From assembly GCA_964553745.1 (NCBI GenBank), contig CAZKLD010000007.1, positions 20,255-84,254 of the forward strand: a stretch of DNA of 64,000 nt, in the 5' to 3' direction. The stretch comes from STC-113 sp964553745. Lineage in GTDB: Bacteria > Patescibacteriota > Gracilibacteria > BD1-5 > UBA2023. The notes beneath the pieces are model-generated. The model was not told the DNA's origin, did no database searches, and saw nothing but the letters and a program-made list of their open reading frames with translations. Shown here piece by piece: positions 23,751 through 33,832 of this stretch. Within the stretch, counting starts at the first letter, position 1. Each line of letters begins with the position of its first letter. A program made the translations under genes and the position numbers.

Positions 23751-23784
23751 AAAAAACTCCTCCCGGTTCCGGGAGGAGTTTTTT
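23751..23784 (-). terminator. Terminator after pheT
   Basis: ACTCCTCCCGG / CCGGGAGGAGT hairpin with an A-run on plus, meaning a T-run at the 3' end of the minus-strand pheT transcript. Confidence 0.93.
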
Positions 23785-23795
23785 CTGGATACCAG

Positions 23796-26237
23796 TTATT
23801 TCCTTAATTCGATTCAGATTTTTGAGAGTTCGTTTATTATCGAATTCTGCGCATTCATAGAATCCTCATCGGTGATTGTTTTTTCATAATCCTGGAGATA
23901 TGCAGCAAATGTTACAGATTTCATATCATGTCACAACTTCTCTTCGTTTCTGTAGATATCAGCGATCTTAACGCTTCTTACTAGCGGATTGACTCTCTTT
24001 ATCAGCGACACGATATCGCCTACTGGAGTTTTTTCTCTCATTACAAAATTGAATTCTCTAGTCGTTCAAGGATATTTTGAAATTTCTCTGAACCTGAAAT
24101 CAGATTTCTCTGAAAGATTAAGCAATGTAGCGAAATCAAGTTCAAAATAGCACAGCTTAGAATCATCCAGATCAAAGTTTGTTGCAACTTGGGGATTTAC
24201 GAATCAGAAATGTCAGATTACTTTTCAGTCAGCTGTGACGAATTCTCAAGATTTATTAGGGTGCAGATAGGGGTAATCTTCCAACTTAACACCTTGCCGG
24301 ATGGAAAAATCTAGACCAGACATAACCGAATCGATGAGTCAGATCACATCAGATTTAAAAGATTCAAAAGAAACAGAATATGAGATTCATGCTATTTTTG
24401 ATTCTTCTTTGAATTCTCAATCTTGTTTGCATTCGACTTTGGATATCTCAAAGAAAGAAAAGCTGTCTTCTATTTTTTTATTATCAGTAACATTGCTGAG
24501 CAGATTACCGATCATTTTTCTTCTCATCAGTGTGAATTCATTGCTGTAGGCATTTACTACCTTTATCGCATTTTCAATTGATATCAAGCCGATTTTTGAG
24601 TCTGATGATTCATTGGAGAATGAATAATTATATGCTTCGAACCATCATTTTCCTGCAAAATAGTTTTGGATTCCCTGACGAAATGCAACAGAGCGATTTT
24701 CGCTATAAACTACCTGCTCTCCGACTAACGGTATTTCCGGGACTCTTTCATATCAATAAATCCTTCAAATCTCTTCCGCTAAATCCTCTTTGATGGAAAT
24801 ATCCTTTGTTACTCTCCAACTAGGAACCCTTACAGAATAGTCAGAATTTTGTTTTGAAAAATCAAATCAGAGCGCAACAAGGATTCTTTCTATATCTGCT
24901 TCAGGAATAACAATCCCTATTTTTTTTGCAATGAATTTCGGGTCGAGAATAAGATTAGCGTCTTTTAAGGAATCTTTGTTCAAGTATTCGAAGTCACTGA
25001 TCAGCTCTCAGGATTTTCATAAGAATCTTAAGAATTCCAAGGCTCGTTCAAGAGCTCTATAAGTCAAGAGCGGATCAAGCGATTTCTCGTATCTTGCAGA
25101 AGAATCAGTCCTGACTCATAATCTCTGTGAACTCAAACGTATGGATGATGCATCAAAACATGCAGATTCAATCAGGACGTTCTTTGTTGTCTCTGAAATA
25201 GCAGAATCCTGCCCTCACATTATTCATCAGATTGCAAGTATCTTCACATCATCAGCGATAACAGTATCTCTTTCGTCCAATTCATAAGTTTCTCAATTCA
25301 GTGCCAGAACTCGCTCTCATTTCTTGGCGGCCCTTACTGTTACATCGCCAACTATCTTGTCAGCATCGAATGCGTGCATCGGCTGGCCGAGTTCAGTCAT
25401 GACATAATTGGTCATATCGACTAAGTCGAATTTCGGATTTATTCAAGATTTATACAATGCATACTTTATCGGAAAGGGAGATTCTGCAGCATGCACATCA
25501 TTCATCTTGATCAGATGATAAGAAAGAACCTTTTCTGTAAGAATATTCACATTGAGCGTACGGTTCTTGAAAGTGTAAGAATTTTTGTATGGTGTGAATG
25601 GCAAATCGAAAATAGCAGAGAATTCCCTAGCATTTCATTCGACACTGAATAGATCTGGCCTATTTGTTATGAATTTATTATCGATTTCAAAAACGACATC
25701 CCTTAATGCAGACTCGTAAGGCTGAGAATCGAATCCTAGGATTTGGATCTTGATATCAAAGAATGGTTTTCAGATATTGGCCTCGAGCAGTTCAACATCA
25801 AAATATTCTTCCAATCGCATGATTCAAGGTGCCCTTGCTTCTTGGAAATCTAGCTCATCTTCGCTGCAAATCATTCAATTGCTCTCTTGTCATCTCAGTC
25901 TAGCAGCCTTTATTTCAAAATCTCATTTAAGCACAGCGCCTACTGTTGCCACAGGAACATATTTAGCTCATACGACGTTGTTGGCTCAGCAAACAATCTG
26001 AACGTCTCAAATAGTTCAGAGACTGACTTGAACGACATTCAAATGATCGGAGTCAGGGTGCGGCTTTGCATCGATAACTTTTCATACGATGACCTTATTC
26101 TCTTGTCAATATTTCTCGATTGCATCGATTTCAGCAGTATGTATGGAGTATAGATGAGCGAGCTTGGATGTTCATTCGGATTTCAGAAGGCCATTTATAT
26201 CAGTAAAAAGTGAAATCCAATTTAGAGGTGTTTTCAT
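23796..26237 (-). CDS. pheT: Phenylalanine-tRNA ligase beta subunit
   Basis: An 813-residue protein of normal PheT length. In order: the N-terminal MKTPLNWISLF; the tRNA-binding EMAP-like domain (about 45-150, HPDSDHLNVVQV, VCGANNV); the B3/B4 and B5 core (GQPMHAFDAD); PLLTYRALERALEF; and the C-terminal anticodon-binding FDX-ACB part ending NSIINELSKIGIELRK. It pairs with PheS to charge tRNA-Phe. pheS is not in the window, so the two genes are probably separated. Many internal TGA glycines; ends TAA. Confidence 0.96.
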
Positions 26238-26344
26238 AATTATTCGGTAAATTATCAGTTATAGGTCAGAGAGTGGCACACAAAGAGCCAAAACGTGGTT
26301 TATTATATGAAAAAAACAAGAAAAACAAAAAAAAGAAGAAATAT

Positions 26345-26373
26345 TTTGAAACTTAGGACTTATGTATTATAAT
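26345..26373 (+). promoter_or_regulatory. Promoter of the TrbC-like operon
   Basis: TTTGAA (26345-26350), 17 bases, then TATAAT (26368-26373), 27 bases before the ATG at 26401. Confidence 0.6.
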
Positions 26374-26400
26374 GCAAACATAGAATCTAATAATCATTAA

Positions 26401-26754
26401 ATGAAGAAACTGTTTTATGCCGCAATTCCGCTTCTGACATCCCTTGCCACAACCGCATTCGCCGCAGGAGAGAACATTACAGGATTATCTGAAGAAAAAC
26501 TCAGGAATTGAGATATCTCTTTTTCAGATATTCCCAAAGCAATAAAATATGCAACGGAATTCATCTTATGATTCGCAGCGACAATTGCAATGATAATGAT
26601 AATAGTTTGAGCGCTCAAGTATTCTCTTGGCTCAGTCGAATGAAATTCGCCTAATAAGCAAAAGGCGACAGATACGATAAAATACTGAATAATGTGATTT
26701 ATCGTTTCGGTTTGATCATGGTACATAGTTAATTTAATAGTAGCAAATCTTTAA
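26401..26754 (+). CDS. TrbC/VirB2-like small membrane protein
   Basis: A 117-residue protein with a signal peptide (about 1-22, ending TAFA), a short polar stretch, and two hydrophobic helices joined by a charged loop (SVEGNSPNKQKATDTIKYG). This is the topology of TrbC/VirB2-type pilins, common as stand-alone genes in Patescibacteria. No other type IV secretion gene is near, so a conjugative role cannot be claimed. First gene of a three-gene operon. Confidence 0.65.
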
Positions 26755-26755
26755 A

Positions 26756-27208
26756 ATGTTCAGTTGGCAGATAACCACAAAAAAAGAAAAATGAGCTTCA
26801 TGGTACATGATAGCTCTTGTTGTGTCAGTAGCACTGATAATCTGGTGATATGTAACAGGCTTATACGCAATGAGCATAGTAATACTTCTTGTCATCTGAG
26901 TCTACATACTTGTCGAGAATAATTCCCCCGATATACTAATGGTGGAGATAAGTGAGAATGGCATTATGATCTGAGATGAATTCTATGATTATCCGAAAAT
27001 CGATGCATTTTCAATCATGTATTCCAAGAACAAGGCAGTAAGCATAAGATTGAGGCTTAGGGCAAAATGATTCAAAAGCATGGATATTCCGCTGGAAAAT
27101 GCACCAAATTCAGCAGACGTAAGGGCTTATCTGATGAATTTTATCAATGAAGACGCAAAATGAGAAATCTCATGATTGGAAAGTTTAACAAATTATCTGA
27201 AACTATAA
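26756..27208 (+). CDS. Membrane protein with cytosolic beta domain
   Basis: A 150-residue protein with two adjacent membrane helices (about 18-55) and a soluble domain starting DILMVEISENGIMIGDEFYDYPKID, which resembles the PH-like fold of short membrane proteins common in this phylum. It starts two bases after the previous stop, and its stop overlaps the next ATG (TAATG). Function unknown. Confidence 0.65.
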
Positions 27209-27606
27209 TGGAACAAGAGACAGAAATCGTAAAAAGAAAGGCTCTGGCTATCTACCAGATACTCCTAGGATTCATTATTGTGGATTGAAATTTGAATCCT
27301 GATGAAGAAGAGAAAATCATTGAATATATAATGGGAAATTTTTCAATTCTAGACAAAGATACGATATCCCTAGAGGATCAGATAAAGCATCTCGCAGCTG
27401 ATGAAGAGAATTTCATGAATAATGCTGTTGCACTAAAGATGACCTCCGAAAAAGAAGAGCTCTTATCCATACTTTTATATGTATCTGAAATAATGTTCGC
27501 AGATAAAGTTTTTTCTGATCAGGAATTTTCACTCTACACAAAGCTAATGAATGTCTGGTGAGTGAGGGCGGATGACTTGAAACATGAAAACATTATCAGC
27601 AATTAA
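27208..27606 (+). CDS. TerB-like helical protein
   Basis: A 132-residue acidic helical protein. The repeats FIIVDGNLNPDEEEKIIEYI and EIMFADKVFSDQEFSLYTKLM, each an Asp-rich turn within a helix pair, suggest the TerB fold, a metal-binding helical bundle. Only two glycines are TGA. Last gene of its operon; its stop codon lies in the arm of the terminator. Confidence 0.55.
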
Positions 27607-27638
27607 AAAAATCCCGAGAATTATCTCGGGATTTTTTA
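27605..27638. terminator. Bidirectional terminator
   Basis: AATCCCGAGA / TCTCGGGATT hairpin flanked by A-run and T-run between convergent genes. Confidence 0.92.
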
Positions 27639-27646
27639 AAGTCTGA

Positions 27647-27841
27647 CTATGAAATATATGTCTGGTATATATTTATCGCACCGTTCTTGTCTTCGTATTT
27701 TTCAATTGTCGTCTGGATATGGTTCCTAAGGAAATCTGTCAAATTTTGTCATTTTAGCTCTAATATGTATTCCATCTTCTTCTTTTGGCTTTCAGTTACA
27801 TAAAAGTTGATTGCATTTGCATATTTTTTCCTTTGTACCAT
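27647..27841 (-). CDS. Small ribbon-helix-helix-like protein
   Basis: A 64-residue protein, MVQRKKYANAINFYVTESQ at the start. A beta strand (NAINFYV) is followed by two helices (TESQKKKMEYILEL and NLTDFLRNHIQTTIEKY), the layout of CopG/MetJ-type DNA-binding proteins. It has one TGA glycine, at the turn before NLTDFLR. No toxin or other partner gene is next to it. A regulator or a lone antitoxin-like protein is possible; both are inference. Confidence 0.6.
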
Positions 27842-28390
27842 AGATGAATTTTTCAAAAAATTATAAAAAGCGTTTTTTTTAACAGAAAGAATATATTAAA
27901 AAAGTAAATAAATGCAAGAGAATATTGCCTAAAAAACTTATGCTGGATGAATATTGTATGTTCACTGTAATTTCAAATGAGGATTTTTCCAAAATTAATC
28001 TAGTTTCTTTAAGTTGTAGATGATAAATATTAATGATGATATTTTCCCATCATCACGAGGAACGATAGCGAGGTGGCGATCCAGAGTTTTATCATTATCG
28101 TGGAATGATTTTCATTATCGTCATCTGAGGTATCATGTTCCATACACTATTTGTCATTTCGAGCGCATGAGAGAAATCTTTAATGATAAATCATGAATCC
28201 CCCCTCACTTCCCCATTATTGAAAGGGGGTTGAGCAAGATTGAACATTAATCTGAAATTAACCCTCTTTTTGCAAAGAGAGTGGCACGCATTGACGGGTG
28301 ATTCTTCATTAACCATTATTCATTTTTCATTGACCGTAATTGTAGAATCATTTAGATATAATCAATATGTTCATAAAATAACGACAAATA
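27842..28390. other. Gene-free stretch with repeat-like blocks
   Basis: About 550 bases with no convincing code-25 frame. It holds three blocks that resemble intergenic repeats of other bacteria. One is CACGAGGAACGATAGCGAGG near 28053-28072. A second is GTCATTTCGAGCGCATGAGA at 28153-28172. The third is a C-run/G-run inverted repeat (CCCCCCTCAC ... GAAAGGGGGTTG) near 28199-28229. The composition differs from the flanks. No tRNA-like fold was found. Confidence 0.6.
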
Positions 28391-28419
28391 AAAAAACCCA
28401 GAATTTCTTCTGGGTTTTT
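28391..28419 (-). terminator. Terminator of the coiled-coil gene
   Basis: ACCCAGAA / TTCTGGGT hairpin with A-run on plus, directly after the TAA of the minus-strand gene. Confidence 0.88.
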
Positions 28420-28420
28420 A

Positions 28421-29266
28421 TTAATTTTTCATTGAGCTTTTGAATTCAGCTTCTGTCTTTATGAGATTGAATCTCTGCATGAGATTTGTTCAGCTATCTG
28501 GCACGACTACTGTGACATTTTTAATGAGTGCCTCTTTGTTGTTTATCAGAGTATCAAGAAGGACTTTATTATAATCATTCAGAATCGTATATGAATCTAT
28601 GAATTTTCATAGGAAGACAAGATAAGTCTTAGAGTAGGTGTTCTTGTCTTTTTCGCTTAAGTATTCATCGAGGGTGCTTTGAGTCTTATCATAATCCAGA
28701 GTCCTATAGGCATTAGTCAGATCTCATTTGAGCCTTTCGATTTTCTGATCGCTGAGGGTTGCTGTAGACTGAAGCTGACGAGCTTGCTCTTTCAATACCG
28801 TCACTTGATCGATTGTTCATTTATATCTGCTTCTGAGCTGATCCAGATAGCTTTCTAGCATGGATTCTCTGTCTCTAGACTGATCAAGGAGAGAATTTAC
28901 ATTTGTCTTAAGTACGTTCAGATATTCATTAAGTCAGACCATGTTCGATGTGATGATCTTATCTCTCGATAAAGTCTTATTGGCAAGTATGAACGAGATG
29001 GGCAATACATCTGACGTTAAGGTAACGGGAGTGCCGAGCGCTTCTTTTTGCTTAGTTCAGATATTGAGAGAAACTGCAACTCATGTCGTTCAGAGGAATC
29101 ATGCATTCAACTTTTTGAATTTGACATCATTTGTTGCGGCGCTAGCTACATTCGTATCCACAGAAGCAGTTGCCCAGGTCACCAAAAGATTGATAAAAAG
29201 AGAAAGGAGGATTCACAGAAGCATCACTTTTTTTACAAATTCTTTTATTTCGGTTTTCAATACCAT
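28421..29266 (-). CDS. Membrane-anchored coiled-coil protein
   Basis: A 281-residue protein with an N-terminal membrane helix (about 13-32) and an outside region dominated by a long coiled coil (about 110-190: MLESYLDQLRSRYKG, VTVLKEQARQLQ, SDQKIERLKGDL). The end is less regular. No enzymatic motif. It may be a spacer or scaffold at the envelope. The start at 29266 gives a short basic leader followed directly by the helix, which suits an anchor. Confidence 0.7.
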
Positions 29267-29348
29267 AAAAAGAAGAAAGAAATAATAAACATTTGGAATA
29301 TCTTACATTTTTTTTATAATTTTGCAAAATAATAGTATAAATTCAAAT

Positions 29349-31775
29349 ATGAACACACAAAAAAAATTAAACGCCACATTACTTGTCTTCGCGATGATTT
29401 TTAACCTAATTTCACCGATCGGGAGCCTCCTGAAATGGAAGAAGGTATACGGTTTCGAGCAAGAAATCCAAAATGTGGATTGAAAGATTGAACCCATCTA
29501 TTCACCACAGGCAAGCCTTTATGGTCTTCCGAAAAAAATCATCTGATACAAGAAGGCCTGAACCATCAGATTCTCAAAAGCAAAAGATATGATATTTTTC
29601 AAGTTTGGTAAGCAAGATATATGAGACAGTGATCTGAGTATATTCGTGAACCAAGACTGACTGAAGAAAAAAGTCTCCATCGATGACGATTGAGATGAAA
29701 GGATGATTCTTGAAGACGAAATCTATACATCACCCATCTTTTCCGACAGAGCAATGTCACTTGATTATGAAATACAAGCAGAAACCCAAACTGCCTTGAC
29801 AGCATCATCTTCGGTAATCTGAGTTAATACAAGTGATTTTTCGGAAAAACTGACTTTTTGAATTGAGACTGTTTCTGCATCAGATGATGAGATCATAAGC
29901 AGAGCAGACTGGTGAGCGGATGAAACCTTAAAATATGAGGATAATCCGGCATGGGTTAAATTCATAAAGCAACAGGAAGCAAGCGCAAATATTCCAAAAG
30001 CTGATTGGCAGAAAGAAATAGACAATAGGTTTGAAAAATTATATAGTAGCATAGATTCATCAGACAAAGGTTCGCCCACAAATATATTTGTAAAAATTAA
30101 ACAAGAATATAATATTATCAATAAAAAAATTCAAGATAAAAAAGAATTAACGTTTCAGGAAAAATATTTCTATAGTCAATACCCGAATTTAAAAATTAAA
30201 TTCATCAGAAAACATCTATCTCTAAATTTCCCATTCGAGGACAATGTGGTGAGTACCATCAGAAGTGAAAATTGACATAAATTAGTTTGGCCTATAGAAA
30301 AAACTAAAAGAGTCGAGAAGATAGTCGTGCATCATACGGCGGAGGCAATAGAATTAAGCCAAAGGGATGATGCTGAAATTATAAGATGAATTTACCGTTA
30401 TCATTCAATTTCAAAGAGATGGTGAGACATCTGATACAATTATATCGTCTGAAGAGACGGGAAGATTTATGAATGAAGAGCCTGATGAGATTATGCAGTT
30501 GCAGCCCATAATCTATGGAACAACAAAAGCACTGTCGGAATATCAGTCATGTGAAATTTTGAGGATAATAAAATAAGCAATGATCAGAAGAATGGCGCGG
30601 ATAAAGCCATCTGATTATTGTCTAAGAGATTCGGAATAGACCTTAACAATAAATCAGTAGCCCATAAGGAATGTGGAGAATCTGAACCATGCCTTCTCAA
30701 AGATTATCAAACAAACAATCTCGTATGACACAAGGATGCCTGATCAACGAGTTGCCCATGAAAGAATCTTTATGCCCTGCTCGGAGATTATAGGGAATAC
30801 TGAAAATCATATAGCTCTGGACTGACATATATAGATAACACAAAAATCGAATCAGATTGAACGAACCTAAAAAGATGACCCATGATAAAGATAAGATTAT
30901 CCTACACATGATCTACGGTTGATATTAATTCTTATACGCCGGAAAAAGTAAAGATTACGTTATGAAACAGAAGCTGATATGCCAATCTTAAGAATTTCCG
31001 TTTTGAAAAAAGGTGAAATGACCAGCTCGCGCTGGTTGTCTGAAACAAGACCGCTCGAGTCCCCTATCTCACACTTTCATCTACTATCCTAGAAGTCAAT
31101 AGTTGGAATAGAAAACCATCTTGGGATAAGACGTGATTAGTCAATGACAATAAATTCAGATGAAGCATCACAATAAGGAATGATAATTGAAATATTGTGC
31201 TTATAAATGAATTGCCCCTAGAAGATTATCTTAAATGACTTGCCGAGATATCTAATGATGAAAACCCTGAAAAGGCAAAAACCATTCTCGTGGCAGCCAG
31301 AAGTTATGCTCTATGGTATACTGATCCTGCAAATCGTAAATTCCCTTGAAAACCTTATGATTGATCAGACAATCCAGATGAATTCCAGAAATATCTGGGT
31401 TACTCTTTTGAAATGAGAGGCAATAATATCTGACAATACGTAGCTGATACAAATGAAATGGTGATAAAATACTCTTGAAAATTGATAAAACCATGGTATT
31501 TCAATCAAAGCAATGGTAAGACGAAATCTTATTTGGAATATTGTGAAGAAAGGAAAATAAACTGAAGTTATCCGATTTCAATGAAATGTGAAGAAATCCC
31601 TTATCTTGCAGGCGCATATGATCCTGCGTGAATAATCGACTGATGATATAAATGACATTGAGTGTGAATTAGCTGAGCATGAGCAAAATATCTAGCAGAA
31701 TTCGAGGGAATGAAGTATGATGACATAATAAAATATTTCTTGAAATGAGTTACAGTCGAAAAGACTGCATACTAA
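29349..31775 (+). CDS. Fusion of PGRP-type amidase and SpoIID transglycosylase
   Basis: An 808-residue protein with an N-terminal hydrophobic segment. Residues about 320-475 form an Amidase_2/PGRP domain: KIVVHHTAE (Zn His), RWGDIGYNYIVGRDGKIYEGR, AAHNLWNN and VGHKDAGSTSCPGKNLY (Zn His and Cys). Residues about 600-808 match SpoIID: LPLEDYLKGLAEISNDENPE, ILVAARSYALW, FNQSNGKT and GVGISGAGAKYLAEFEGMKYDDII. Amidases cut the stem peptide and SpoIID cleaves the glycan left by them, so this is one protein with two sequential peptidoglycan activities. In Bacillus sporulation the pair (SpoIIP and SpoIID) is separate. The N-terminal 300 residues are unassigned. Confidence 0.85.
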
Positions 31776-31828
31776 ATTCAAAACAAACTTAAACTATAAT
31801 TTGTAACTTATAACTTAAAATTCATCAA

Positions 31829-32275
31829 ATGCGTTGTCCTAAATGTAAAAATTATGATACCAAAGTAATTGATTCAAGAATCGCTGAAGATTCCACTTCC
31901 ATAAGAAGAAGGCGAGAATGTGAAAAATGCAATGCCAGATTCACTACATTCGAGAGAATGGAATTTATTAATTTTTTAGTGACCAAGAAAAACTGAGAAG
32001 CCGAAATGTATGACAGGACAAAACTCCAAAGGAGTATAATGAAAGCCCTTCATAAAAGGAATATCGACTTCGATAAGATCGAGAAGATGCTTAATGAACT
32101 GGAAAATGAATGGGCTTCAAACAAGAAATGAATCACATCCAAAAGAGTCTGAAAAGATGTTCTTAATAAGCTTAAGGATATCGATGATGTCGCTTATATC
32201 AGGTTCGCTTCTATCTATCATAATTTTGAGCACACGACTGATTTCATCAAGTTCATTAAAGAGGAATTTGTGTAG
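31829..32275 (+). CDS. nrdR: Transcriptional repressor NrdR
   Basis: A 148-residue protein matching NrdR over its full length. The zinc ribbon has C3, C6, C31 and C34 (MRCPKCKNYDTKVIDSR, RRRRECEKC). FTTFER and an ATP-cone follow (VTKKNGEAEMYDRTKLQRSI), then VAYIRFASIYHNF. It represses ribonucleotide reductase genes in response to ATP/dATP. No nrd gene is in the window, and no clear NrdR box was seen here. Three TGA glycines. Confidence 0.95.
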
Positions 32276-32276
32276 G

Positions 32277-32302
32277 TTAGTTGTTAGTTGTTAGTTGTTA
32301 GT
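32277..32302. repeat. TTAGTTG heptamer array
   Basis: About 3.7 copies of TTAGTTG between nrdR and the next gene. A related but irregular stretch (AACTAATAACTAATCACTAA) precedes the PriA-like gene at about 32784-32803. Confidence 0.75.
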
Positions 32303-32317
32303 ACTTAGCTCAATATA

Positions 32318-32743
32318 ATGCTAAAGAAATATAAAAAGACATTATTGATAATAGCCTATGTATTCTGATTATTATTAAGTGTTTTTATATTATTTGAAAT
32401 ATATTTTTTCAATACATTCGAGTTACCCCCCTTGTGTTGAAATATTATTGATAATATAAAATTGAGCCCATCTAAACGATATAAAACTATCACTTATAGA
32501 CGTGACTGTTGAGCAACGACTCATATCGAGGATACCACAGTTTCATTGATAGATGCAAATGCAGATGAAAAAAAAGAAGACGTACTGAAAGATTGAATAA
32601 TTTTTCGAGTATTCAAAAGAGACGTTCCAGAAGCTGAAGTTATATGGTCAGATGATTCCCATATATTAATCCATTATGATGATTCTGCAGAATTTTGATT
32701 TAAGGCAGTCAAATCTGGTTGAATAGATATATCTTATCACTAG
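32318..32743 (+). CDS. Small membrane-anchored protein
   Basis: A 141-residue protein with one N-terminal membrane helix (about 8-30) and an outside domain with the motif YRRDCGATTHIEDTVSLID. This RDCGATT phrase recurs in small uncharacterised bacterial proteins of diverse origin. Then AEVIWSDDSHILIHYDD and an ending ISYH. Two cysteines could form a disulfide. Function unknown. Confidence 0.6.
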
Positions 32744-32802
32744 TATTTGATAAATTTCAAAAGTCCAAGTTCTAAGTTCTAAAAACTAATAACTAATCAC
32801 TA

Positions 32803-33768
32803 ATGATAACAGTAATAGACCTTAATTATTCACAAAACCCCTATCCCCTGCTAAGTCAAGAGCTTCTTGATAACGTAGCAAAGGTATTATCATCTGGCAA
32901 AAAAATCCTTTTCTTCATCAATAGGCGCTGAGAGGCAAACGCACTAATATGCAGAGATTGCTCATTTCAGGCAAAATGCCCTGAGTGTGATATATCGATG
33001 AATGTCCATAAATTCCCCGCTCCGAAATTAATCTGCCACCACTGCAACAGGCAAGAACCAATCATTGTCAGATGTCCAAAATGCTCCTGAAGCAATCTCG
33101 TTTCAGTCTGAACCTGAACGCAGAGGATGGAAGAGACTCTAAGCATGATCTTCAAATCATCAAAAATAGCGAGGCTTGATTCCGACAAGATAACAAAAGA
33201 GTGAATCCATCTTGAAGATATTTGAAATGCTGACATCATAATCGCAACAGAATCGATAAATGCCGTAACCATAGACAATCTCTGACTTGTGGTGGTTCCG
33301 CTTTTTGAGCTTGAGATGGTCATTCCTGAATATGATATCGAGGAGAGGATATACATAAATATCTCCTATAATCTAAAAAGGTGAGCAGATGCGATTATCC
33401 AGACCTACATCCCAGGACATGAGCTCCTCAAGATAATAACAGAGTGAAATTATAAGGATTTCCTCATGCACACTCTCGAAGAAAGAAAAGCTTTCAAATA
33501 TCCTCCCTACTGAAAATTGGCATATATCTGGATAAAGTCCAAGAATAAGGACAGAGTCACAGATATGGCAGTAAAGCTCGTAAATAAACTGGAAATCTCA
33601 AATGAGGATAATAAGGTTTTCATAAATTATGACAGCAAATCATTCACAAAAAGAGCATGAGAGTTCAGACAGAAAATTATCCTCAGGTGAGAGAATCTGG
33701 AAGAGTTCCTTCAGATAGCATCTGGTGAGATAATAAGGAACAGAGAAATAGAGCTCGAATGGAAATAA
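32803..33768 (+). CDS. priA: Short PriA-like protein, helicase motifs degenerate
   Basis: A 321-residue protein equal to only the C-terminal half of PriA. It starts at the segment before the zinc-binding region (LLSQELLDNVAKVLSSGKKILFFINRRG). It keeps the paired Cys motifs (ICRDCSFQAKCPECD, LICHHCNRQEP, CPKCSG) and VGTGTQRMEETL. It then has the C-terminal domain with ERKAFKYPPYGKLAYI. The N-terminal DNA-binding and Walker A/B domains are absent. The motif VI region, normally QVAGRAGR, reads SYNLKRGADAIIQTY. It therefore cannot be a working helicase and is more likely a loading scaffold. Starts ATG 32803; ends TAA. Confidence 0.78.
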
Positions 33769-33770
33769 TG

Positions 33771-33803
33771 AAAAAATCTTACAGACCCTGTAAGATTTTT
33801 TTT
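33771..33803. terminator. Bidirectional terminator
   Basis: AAATCTTACAG / CTGTAAGATTT hairpin with a three-base loop between the PriA-like gene and the convergent MFS gene. Confidence 0.9.
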
Positions 33804-33832
33804 CTAATACAATTTTTAACTTCTCAGCTTTG

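Noticed and set aside
32803..33768. PriA fragment as a pseudogene
   Set aside because: The frame is intact, the Cys motifs and C-terminal domain are preserved and it begins with ATG; more likely a functional reduced form, though a deletion upstream cannot be excluded.
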